Source: Platynereis dumerilii
Taxonomy: Eukaryota; Annelida; Polychaeta; Phyllodocida; Nereididae
Reading direction: 5' to 3'
Assembly: GCA_026936325.1 (NCBI GenBank)
Contig: JAPTHN010000001.1
Location: forward strand, 74,903,380 to 74,967,379
Length of the DNA stretch: 64,000 nucleotides
The notes under the pieces: generated by a model
Told to the model about the DNA's origin: nothing
What the model saw: the letters and a program-made list of their open reading frames with translations, nothing else
Databases searched by the model: none
In this document: in pieces, positions 1-11,200 of the stretch
Numbering within the stretch: position 1 is the stretch's first letter
How the letters are laid out: each line of letters starts with the position of its first letter
Position numbers and translations under genes: made by a program

Positions 1-318
1 CTAATTATATCATATAGTAGCTGTATCAAAACTAAAATAAGTAAGTATTTGTCAATCTGTAAATTAGTCTTACTTTGAAGTTTTGTGGTTGTAAATCAGC
101 AGATTTCCTTTTGATGTTCCAATGGCTAGTTGTGATCCAGACTTGGCCCATAAGAGGAATGTCAGAGAGTCTCTGCAAACAGCAGAAATAAGAACATACA
201 AAGAGTGAATGATTTGTAATCACCACATAAAAATTTAATCTGACATACGTATCCGGACCTGCTTCCCACTAAGTGCCAGTGCAAGTCAAACATCAAAAAT
301 GTCGAAAATGACCAATAC

Positions 319-2049
319 CTGAATCCACTATCAAGCTGAGAGCTGCGCATGCTGTTGGCATCCCAGAGAAAGATGACTCCAGACTTTTCATTGATGATTG
401 CCAAGACATCTCCATCATTGTCCCATCCCATGCCAGAACATGCTCTGTTTGCAAAAAGCAATTCGTTTTAACTCAGCATTATTAGGTACATGATGCCAAT
501 TGAGTTTACCTATTGATATCAAATTCAAATTCATTCAAATTCAAATTCAAATTTATTGACCAATAGACAAATATTCATAAAACATATTGAAACAGAAAAT
601 CAACGCAAGTTTGGTTGGCGGATGCCTCAAGGGCATATGTGCCATTACCAATACATAAATATTATACATGTATTAATAGCGAATAAGTTCATTTATATAC
701 ATAAAAAATATCAAGCAGTAAAAAACAAATTAATATTTGAGAAATAGTTCTAGTTACAATAATAAGCCAGGAAGTTAAATTATTTAGGTGGCTTATGCAG
801 AGAGACCATTATAGATATTATTATTAATATTTAATGATATAACTCTTAAATAAGTTAAATTACATTCAATCAAAGAAGTAACAGCAATCATGGGTACATG
901 GGTAATGAGCAATAATTTAAAAGTAATTATTAGGAATTATCACACTACAATTTCAAGAAATTTTTGAAGATCAATCAAAATTTGGAACAACAACGAAATA
1001 GATCACAAATGAAAATTGAAGGATTCACTCTATATATTAATGTTTAATTTTTATGAATAAAATTACATTTTTAGATCATGATCAATAACTGAGTCAGTAA
1101 TGATATATACCCAGCAAGATTAATTTCCTCTTTAAGTTCTCCATGTCGATCAAATATCCTGACACAATTGTCCATTCCAGCCACGGCCAGGAAATTTCCC
1201 AAGTGTTTTTGCCAGCAATATTGAGCCCCTCCCGCGCCATGGGACTTCTCTGATATGCTGAACACTCTCTGAAAATCAAATAAAAGTAGTAAATATTGTT
1301 AAATCAATCAATGCAGAATGCACAGAGTTTTGGTATATTGAATTTTATTGATGGGTCTAATTTTTAAGAATTAAGAATATATATATATTTTTTTCTTAAT
1401 TTAGTCACCATATAGGGTGGTATTTTGTCTCTTTCTACGTAGAGCCTGTTGGCCTACTTACAGCCCCTCTTCTGACGTTACACTCAAAGACTTACAAAGT
1501 ACAAACTGTGACCTGGTATGGAGAATACTCCAGATTTCGAGACCACGGAGGGACATCCCCATCAAAAATTTTGAGAAGAATTCCAAACTTTGACCAAAGA
1601 GTCGTGAAAGTGACAGACTTAGTTATTAACTTAATCAGAGTTAGTAAGACCAACACGCCCAAATAATGATCATTATCATATAGCCATGTTTGAGAGGTGG
1701 AACTATTAGATCAATTAGAACTGTGTAAGTAGCTATAGAACTGTGACTGTGTACTGAGTGTTAGAATAACAGGGAGGGTGCCTTGGTGAGGTTAATACAC
1801 ATTTGACACATTGTCATTGACAAGACTGTTTCAGTAGTTCAGGACTTCAGGTTTGTATGTTTGGAAATTGGGAGTGCAAGTTCTGCAACTTGTGGTGCAA
1901 GTGAGTGACCATGTGACAGTTTTTGATTTGTGTTGTTATTGTTGAATTGCCACACAGTGTTGAGCAGTCTGGCTGTACTACTCACTCCGTGCATACCCAC
2001 CAGTGAACTGCAGATTCATTCCCTCATCATGACACCTAATTACCTTCAT
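319..2049 (-). CDS. WDR19: WDR19 / IFT144, first three coding exons (5' part of gene)
   Basis: This is the N-terminus of the intraflagellar transport complex A protein WDR19 (IFT144), a WD40-repeat protein of retrograde ciliary transport. Coding exons on the minus strand are 2044-2049 (ATG AAG, donor GTAATT), 1111-1268 and 319-444. Phases agree throughout (6, then 158, then 126 nt). The spliced protein begins MKRVFSISEK and continues with FDRHGELKEEINLAG, GWDNDGDVLA and FLWDAN, closely tracking the known vertebrate start (MKRIFSLLEK, FDRHGQ, DWDKDGDVLA, YLWDAN). The two-codon first exon explains why the start lies 775 bp upstream of the next exon. The gene continues beyond the left edge; no further exon is seen in 1-318. 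Known from the family: mutations cause ciliopathies. Inferred: expression from the promoter shared with AGK. Confidence 0.93.
445..1110 (-). other. WDR19 intron 2
   Basis: This is an A/T-rich intron between WDR19 coding exons 2 and 3. A short run of the hexamer TTCAAA lies near 523-556. No gene or recognisable mobile element is seen. Confidence 0.7.
1269..2043 (-). other. WDR19 intron 1
   Basis: This intron lies between the two-codon first coding exon and exon 2. The donor is GTAATT at its right end and the acceptor is TTTTCAG at its left end. It is ordinary A/T-rich sequence with a short TA-rich run near 1379-1390. No gene is seen. Confidence 0.7.
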
Positions 2050-2218
2050 CTTTGATCAATTCAGCTTGACATGTGGCTTCATCAACTTCACAACTTCCCA
2101 AAGCTTCCCAAGCAACCAAATATGTGACGCATGCGCACCTGTCAACGCAACAAGTGGCGACATCTTTTGTTTTACTTTACAGCCTCTTGCTGCCACCTGG
2201 TATAAGGAAAATTGCAGC
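2050..2218. promoter_or_regulatory. Compact bidirectional promoter between WDR19 and AGK
   Basis: The start codons of two divergent genes lie 169 bp apart, so both 5' UTRs and both core promoters must share this interval, unless non-coding first exons exist that cannot be seen. The segment 2127-2138 (ACGCATGCGCAC) resembles an NRF1 site, common in promoters of mitochondrial and housekeeping genes. No TATA box is obvious. The shared promoter is inferred from geometry; the NRF1 match is by eye. Confidence 0.6.
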
Positions 2219-4743
2219 ATGGCCAAGGTGGTGAAGTTTTTCAAGACAATAAGAAATAATTGGAAAAAATCTGTATTTTTTGCTGGTGTAGCAGTTTATG
2301 GTGTGCAGTGGTCAAGGAAGAAGTATGAGTGAGTGTTTTGGTGCAGGTTTGATAAGTGTCTGATGTCCATTCACCACAATATCCATGTTTGAAGTGGGCA
2401 CATGTGAAGGACAATTTTCTGATAGACCTCCAAAAATTCGTCTGCTACTAGTGCCCAAGGCTTGAAGAGTAATGAAGCATCATCCCCAGAATAATGAAAT
2501 CCATTTTCAAGTGCCAACAATATTAATTTAGTCTGCCAAGGCATGAGTGGCTCGGGGAGAGTACATTGTAGCAGGCATGGCTCCACTTGCGAAAATTGCT
2601 CTGCACGCTAAAATTCCTCATCGACAGTCTCGTGTTACTGTCCCAAAATGATTCTATTGTCGGACAAGCATGATTCATATAAAACATTATGCTGTGATTA
2701 GTGGTTTGAGATGAGTTGCTGAGCCAAAGTTCAAGACGTAAGATTTTAATTGAGGTTTCTCTATTTGTTTCAGTGAGAGTGTTTTACGGACTGTGTACTG
2801 TGCTGAAGCTCAGGTATATCATTTACTTGTTAAAGCATTTATCTCAAGCTTTACTCTATATGATTACGTATACTCAATTAAAGGCATCTTAAACTCTTGT
2901 TATTGCCTCTAAATAGCCCACACCGGTGCTGACGGGGCGTAAAACACAAACTCACTCACTCACTCACTAAACTCTGTGAACATTTTCAGAAGTTTGGCGA
3001 TGCACCATTAGTGCTGGGAGATAGACCCAAAAGAGTAACAGTATTTCTGAATCCAGCTGCCAAAAATGGGTAAGTGTATAATGTTGGTAGGAAATGGAAT
3101 AATGTGCTTATCGAAACATAAAAAGAAAATAATATTATCATGATTGATAATTTTGAATGGACAGAATTGAGTGGATAGTCTGGCTGTTTGTAATGGATAA
3201 CCTTACCACAGCAGCACAGGCAGGTTTGTCAATAGCCTAAATGAAGAATATTTGTTCATTCCAACCAAGAAGGTCAATTGCTAATTTTCAGTTCAGTAGA
3301 GATTCTTCATGTTCTTTGATGTGATTTGTGTCTTTGTGATGGCCTAGAAAAGTACTGATAACATAACAGATATAGTATGCTGTAAAACGTGATTTAAGCA
3401 GCATGACATTGTTTAATGTTTAGTACCTTGGAAGGGTCTGAACTTATTAATTCTTTTTCATTGATCTCCAGGAAATGCAAGAAGTTATTTGACAAAAATG
3501 TGGCTCCAATTTTGCACCTCGCAGGGTTCGAGGTCACTCTTGTCAGGGTAAGAATAACATGTCATTATTTGTCATGTGGTATTTACCTTTAATCGGAAAT
3601 GAATTATGTTTCCGGATAATTGGAGTTGGCCTACTTATCCTCTAATAATAAAATATTATTTTTAAATATTTGAATTGTTACCGCAGTCCTATGCAATAGG
3701 ACTCTGGTACTGTAGTCCTCAATGGTATGTCAGGAATGTCATCACATTCCTGTCTGGCTGCTGGGGACTTCGTCACACATAACAAGATTTGTGGTGCACG
3801 TGTGCCATGGCAACTTTGGCCGTGCCTTTATTTTGCCCTTATCTCGAGTATGGCAGGTTTCCAGGCATGTACCTTACCTGGATATGATTGTTACCAAGAA
3901 TCTCATGTACACTGTCAAAAATGACTGGAATTATTTAGCTTAAACATTTCCAAGAATCTCCACATCTTCGGTTCCAGTCCCTGGGAACCCACGGCCACGC
4001 TCCTGCAGGCCTATCAGTCAACATGTATCCAGTATATGTAATCTCAAGACAGACTGTATAAGCTGTCAGTTCAGAAAGACTACAGAAATGTGGATCTCCA
4101 CCTTAGGCAAGGTGAACTGTCACAGTAAACAAGAACAAGTAAGTTTTTACAGCAAATCCTTGACAGTGCACCTGTGCTTATCTGTCATGTGTCATGATGT
4201 GGGAAAACAAACCAATAAATTGTCAATCTGAGGTTGCCAGTGACATGCCACATATGTTGTGGAGGTGGAGAGTTGGGTAATAATGCCCTTCAATGGAATG
4301 TGCTTGCAGTACTAGGCATGTCTACCCCGTGGTTTTGGAGCCTTATCTCCTAAGTATTTTTGTGGTTTGTCCTCTGCCCTTTTATTGCTACTTTAATGTC
4401 TCGAGTGATGGAGACTGCAGATTTGGGTTTGCAACTGTTTGTGGTTTTGTTAATATTCCCAAAATTGGCTGGCTTCTTCACACGTTTATAATGTTGCATT
4501 CGAGTTCTGAGTCAACTGTGTTTTCTGAAGTTAACAAATGACAAGGGTCCTGGGTTCAAATCCAGCTCTGGCCCAATCCTTTTGACCCATGAACGAATGG
4601 CAGTTTCAATAATTCTGATAATCATTTATTTCACTGAGCACTGTGTCCTTCTCCTGTCCTTATTAGCCTGCCTGTCATATCAAATCTTTAGCTTGACCAA
4701 TTGCACAAATTTATGCAGGACATAAAGCCCCAATCGTCTATCC

Positions 4744-4779
<36 letters not shown>

Positions 4780-5034
4780 GACTGATGATTGGGGCTTTAT
4801 GTCCTTCAATTATGCACTTGGCAGGCTAATTAGGACAGGAGAAGGACACAGCAATGAGGTGAAGGATGATTGAAACAGCCGTCCAACATAAGCCTAGGTG
4901 ACCCAGCAAGAGCTGGATTCAAACCCGGGACCCAGCGATTGGCAGTCCAGCACGCTACCACTAGACCAAAAACCTCCCCCCTGTATAGGTAGATAGATAA
5001 ATTGACAGATAGATAGATAGATAGATAGATAGAC

Positions 5035-5082
<48 letters not shown>

Positions 5083-5098
5083 CAATAGACAAATTGAC

Positions 5099-5181
<83 letters not shown>

Positions 5182-5186
5182 TAGAC

Positions 5187-5218
<32 letters not shown>

Positions 5219-8200
5219 GACCAGTGGGATGGGACTTGCTCAGTTGGTAGCACTCACGCCATCCTATAACTGTGTCCCAAGTTCAAATCCAGCTCTGGCC
5301 TGGTCACCTAAACCTATGTTAGACAGCGCTTTCATCTTTTGCATCATTACTGTATCCTCACCCTGTCCTAATTGATCTACCGAGTGCATAAATACAGGAT
5401 GTAGGGCCCCAGTCACCCATCCTGACAGATGGATATTTCGATAGATTGATGGCTAGGTAGGTAGATAGTGTTGTTGTAACTCCACATCTTAGATCATTCT
5501 TGTTTGATGAAGGGGGGGGGTTGCTCTACTTGCCCCCGCCCCCCCCCCCAACCTCCTGCATCAGCTGCATGACCTCTTATTTTTACACTGTTGATTTGAA
5601 AATAAAGATTCAATGACTGCCACTTTACTATGCATAAATAAATAGCAAAAGCAGCTCTAGTTTCTTCGTGGTAGAATGTAAGTTATAGTTTTACCAAACA
5701 CTCGTGATCATCCGGGCCTCTACCGTGGCGGGAGAGGGGATTAACTTGTTGATCCTAATTGCCAGAAAAAACACAAGACCCATCCAATTCCCATCTCGCA
5801 AAGTACTAGCAAAGTACTTAAAGAAACATCAAGATCAAAATGAAACAATTCGCAAGTCTCAACATCTGTGGTATGAGCCACCAAAGTGAACAAGATAATC
5901 TCGCCTGTGACCTAGAAAACTACGATGTCATCATGGCCGCGATCCAAGAAACTCGTATGCCCCAAATTCAGGGCCAAGAAATAGGACATCTCATCCTCAA
6001 AGGAAAATCAAGACAATATGACTTTTTTCACGTAACAAATGACAATGACAATTATCATGGAATTGGCATTGCAATTGACAGTAAAATCAATTGTCAATTC
6101 AAGAAAATATCGAATAGAATATGCCAAGCAGAGACAGTAATAGAAGTAAATAACAACAAAAGAAAAATCGTTTTCATAGCAGCGTATGCCCCAACACTTC
6201 AAGTCAGCACCCAAGATCCAGCCCAAGCTGACCAGTTTTATGAAGATCTTAACAGAGTAACAGAAGAAACATCGAAAAGAGACATTATCATAATAGCTGG
6301 TGACTTTAATGCTAAATGTGGTTCAGCAAATGACAATAAACATCCAAATCTAGGAATGTATGGAAAAGGAGAAATAAATGACAATGGTGAAAGACTTTTG
6401 GACTATGCAAGGAAGAATAACCTTATTCTCACCAACACGCTATTCTATCATAAAATGTCCCACAGGACAACTTGGGAAATGCCGGAAAGAAGAAAACCTC
6501 ACCGTGACGCTAAAACAGGGACAACAAGACGAAACAGATACAGGAATCAAATAGACTTTATTATGGTCAGAAAAGAACATCGAAATTTAATACAAAACGC
6601 AAGATCGCATGGAAATCTCAGTGCAAACACAGATCACAAATTAGTACGCACCACGATCAACATAAAGAAAATCTACGCATGCTACTCTCCAAAAAACAAG
6701 ACGCCCCTCTATGACACAAGAAAACTGCAACATCCAGAAACGAGAGATGAATACCAAGTCCGCCAACAGAAATACTATGAAGAGGCAAAAAGTAAGACGG
6801 CATCGAATCCACAAAACATCTGGAATAACATCGTCGAGGCAAGTCTAAAAGCAGCACAAGAAGTCGCAAAACCAGCCAAAAAAGGACAGAAGAGTAACAG
6901 CGAACATATCATGGAACTGTCAAAAAAACAAAAACAATTACGCGACAAAATTGCATCAATAAAAGATCCAGAAGAAATCAGAAAAACAAGATCTGAGCGA
7001 AACAGAATTCAGAAGACAATACGTAAGGAACTCGAAAAAGAAGAAACAGCAAAGATAGACCAAGAAATTATAAATATTGAAAAAATCAAAGACGACTCGA
7101 ACAGAATGTTCTCGGCTGCGAAATTCATCCGATCAATGAAACCGAAAGAAAAACTTATTATCAAAGGAGAAAACGGTTTAACAAGTAACTCCAAAGAGTG
7201 CGCAGACATCATCACAGATCATTTCAAATCTGTCTTCAATAAAATAACAATGAAGCCCATGCCAGACATTCCCCCCTCACCAATGACAGACCCCTTCACA
7301 ACCAAAGAAGTTCAACAAGCAATCAAATCGATGAAAAATAACAGAAGTGCAGGTTGTGACGACATAAAAGGAGAATTAATAAAATACGGATCAGAGACAA
7401 TAATAGCTGAAATTGCTGAGTTGTTAAATTTAATGGCATCAACAGGACAATATCCGCAAGAAATAAAATCAGGTATTTTAATACCTCTTCCAAAGCCAGG
7501 AAAAGCTAAAGGCCCTGCAGAAAACTGTCGACCAGTAATTTTATTATCAATCATCAGAAAAATACTCGCCATAATCATCATTCGCCGCACAACTGAGAGA
7601 CTACAGTCACAAATTCCACCATCACAATCAGCCTATTTACCAGGACGTGGAACAACAGAACAGGTTTTCGCAATTAAAATGCTTTGTGACAAAGCCATTA
7701 CATCAAGTGATTATGAGATCAATATTTTACTCTTTGATATGTCCAAAGCTTTCGATACAATTGACAGAAACACTCTCATTCAAGATCTCAAATCAGTACT
7801 TAATATAGATGAACTCCATATATTCCATCTTTTACTCAAAGATGTTAACATAAAAGTGAGAGTTGAAAAAACTGTAGGAGAAAATTTTATAACAAACATT
7901 GGATCACCTCAAGGAGATTCTGCAAGTGCATTTCTATTTATCTTCTACCTAGCATTAAGTCTAAGCCAAAAGAGGAAATTAATCCCAGCCTTACAAGATC
8001 ATGGATATTACACACAAGCAAAAGAAGAAATCTACACACCACCAGCGACAGGAGATCACGCTTATGCGAATCAGACGTCCGACTCGGGATATACTCACGA
8101 ACAACAATATGCCGATGACATAGGCTGGGTCACAACTAACAACATACAAGTGAAAGACATCAAAGAAAGAATACCTGGACAATTGGCTGAGAGAAATCTT

Positions 8201-11200
8201 CAAATTAATCAAAGTAAAACTGAACATTACATCGTCAGAAAAGATGGTCCTGTAACCTGGAAAAAATGCAAATATCTTGGGACAATACTCGAAACATCCG
8301 AAGACATAAAGAGAAGGAGAGGTCTAGCATACGATGCATTCAACAAAATTAAAAAATTCGCCACCAGCAAGAAATCATCAATAAAGAATAAAATCAGAAG
8401 ATTCGAAGCCTTTGTATCATCAATATTTTTATACAATTCTGAACTATGGACCTTAACAAAAAAGCTTGAAAATACAATTGATGTGCTGCAAAGAACATTT
8501 CTCAGAAAATGCCTCAATGTCACCAAAATGGACAAGATCACGAATGAAGAACTTTACAGAAGAACAAAGACAAAGCCTTGGAGTACTACCATCAAACAAA
8601 GAAGATTCAGATTTCTTGGCCATGTATTGAGACTGTCTCAAGCAACACCTGCTAACAAGGCCTTAACAGAATTTATGACACAAGCAAGGCGAGATCCAGG
8701 AAGACCAACAACAACTTGGTGGAATACAGTTAAAAAAGATCTGCAAAACCTAGGAATATCAACTGACATTAATGACTTGAGAACTCTAGCGAGAGACAGA
8801 GGAAATTGGATGGGACTGGTGCGACGCGTAGTGTCCAACTAGGACGAATATCGTATTGGAGAGAGAGAAACACTGCATAGAATAAGTCTCAAGACCAACA
8901 CAAACAGTTACTGTGTAAGGCCTTATCAGGAGTCTGTGTTGTAAAAATGTCATCACATTGCACTTTCGGAACCCTCAGTAATTGACACCACTTGGCTTTC
9001 ACTCAGAGTAATTTTCAACCCCAAATGAAATACACACCCAAAAATGGTTTATTAAAAACTGTTAAATCATACTCTAGGTTTCTTAAATTAACGGCAAATC
9101 GAATAACATGTAATATGATCCAAACACGACAGGATTATTACAAGTATTAATTTTCAAAAAAATCACATGTACGTGAAATTTTTGTATATATTCCACTCAG
9201 AATTTTCCATAGTGAATGATAAGTGTTCAAGATGATATTGCATACAATTCTGATTTTTAAAAAACTATAAAACTATGGCCAAATTACACAAAGCAAGCTT
9301 AATTAAATTGACAAAAAGAATATAATTGGAGGGGGGGGGGTACTGAGCACTCAAGAATTATTGTTGTTTTAACTAATATATATGTTTGAATGCTAGATAT
9401 GTGTGGGAATTTTCTTCAGAGTATATATATTAAATTTTTACTAACAGTTGTATACCTTATTATAATGTGTGAATGATATGTATGTTGCTAACTAGATGTA
9501 GTTTTTGTTTAGGAATATCAACAGCACTCATTTCTATGTTGGAGGGCCTTTAAGCAGTTGCTGCTGGTCCATCCGATATATTTTTGTATAATGTTTTAAG
9601 GACTTTATTATATTAAATTTATATTGACATTTTTAAAATTATCTTTTACTTGAAAATCTAAACTGATATTGGACACTCTTTAAAAACATCGGACATTTAC
9701 AAGTTTAATCACTAGAACTGGGACCAGTATTGTAATAATAACATTATACTTAACCTTGTTTTTAGCTTTCTGTAGATTAGTGTAGACTTTGATTTTGCTT
9801 TGTATTTTGATATTGATGACACATGTATCTTTTTTGATATTCGGTTTGTCATAATAAAAGTTTATATATATATATTTAACACAAATGACACTTATCATAA
9901 GGGGGGAGGGTCCAATATGGGGGGGGGGAAGTACCTGCCTCCCTATTCCCCCTTTAGAAGGTTAACCGCCAAAGCATCATACTTCAAACTTTTAGGGAAA
10001 TTGATATTTCACATGATAAACTGAGGCACTGAGGCAGTGTCCAGAGAACATGCTCATCCCTGACTTAGTGGGCTGACTCCCAACGACAAAAATCCCAAAC
10101 AGCTCCCACCCCCCCCCTCCCCGGAATAGTTAATGCTCACCTCCTGAGGAAAATGTGTAAAAATTCTAGAGGCAGATCATTGTAGTGACGAGAAACCAAT
10201 ACCAACAGGTTTGGTTGCAAGAGACTTCACAGTTTTATCATTGTCCATAAACTTGCTACTCATCCTCATATTTCATTTCCTTCCATTTGTACTTGTCATA
10301 CTCGCTCTCGCTCATGCCGGCCCAGCCTTACGCCTACAAAAAAATTGTGCCTATAACAACGACTGCGGTTTACGTGCTTGCACGGTATTTTATTAAATAC
10401 ACACGGCATCAGTTGAAAATTCCTAAGAGCGGCGAGATTGGTTTCCCAAGTAAAATGTTATGTAACAGAGTTGTAAAATGTACAGTTCAAGTTTAGTTAG
10501 TATATTTACCAGTGCTGGGCAATGCAAACAAAATTGGACTTCCACAAATGCAAATCAGCAAACATAATCTATAACTTCCACTAACGCAAATCCGCAAACT
10601 TTAGAAATTTTGAAATAGCTAGTGCAAACGCAAACATGAACGCAAACAGTAATCGCATTAGAAGGGCCTTTTAAAGCTAAGTGTTGCTTCAGAAAAAGAA
10701 TAAATTAAATATGAGAGATGGTTATAGGCATTTGAGTGATTTGACATTGGCAAATTAGGTAACTTAATTTGCCTTTAGAAACATTTCATATTTCCAAAAT
10801 TTATTGTTCAACAATATATAATTGCTCTTTGAAAGATAAATCCAAAAAATATAGACCTACACTGCTTGTATGTTTGGCTTCATGACAGATACCTTCATGC
10901 TGGGCTTCATGCTGTGCTTCATGCTGTCTTTCATGCTGTCTTTCATGCCACATGTGGCGCCATCTTTACCATACCTTAACTTGACCTTTCAAAAAGTACT
11001 TTTAATTATTTATCTGAAGGAAATATCAAACCTCAATGTAAATCAAATTCTAGATCTCTATGCATTACAACATTTTCTAACTGCAAATCAAGCTTTTAAA
11101 CGTTGTGGGACCCCTGCAATGTGGGATGGAAGTGAGAACAACAACAAATAAAATGTTTGATTTGTGGTTTCTTTATATATTCTCCATTCTGCTTGCACAG

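Noticed and set aside
2371-2586. A 71-codon minus-strand frame in AGK intron 1
   Set aside because: It resembles no protein I know, has no supporting splice sites and lies in an intron.
3727-3943. Two overlapping plus-strand frames of 65 and 73 codons in AGK intron 4
   Set aside because: They overlap in different frames, lack splice context and match no family; AGK exons 4 and 5 join in phase without them.
4894-5253. A 119-codon frame rich in SIYL and CLSV
   Set aside because: It is a GATA/GACA microsatellite read through into a SINE.
5704-5889. A 61-codon frame as ORF1 of the intact LINE
   Set aside because: It has no zinc knuckle or other ORF1 feature, and it overlaps ORF2 by chance in another frame.
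9331-9930. Poly-G tracts as quadruplex-forming regulatory sites
   Set aside because: They are single homopolymer runs without the spaced G-run pattern, in repeat-rich intron DNA.
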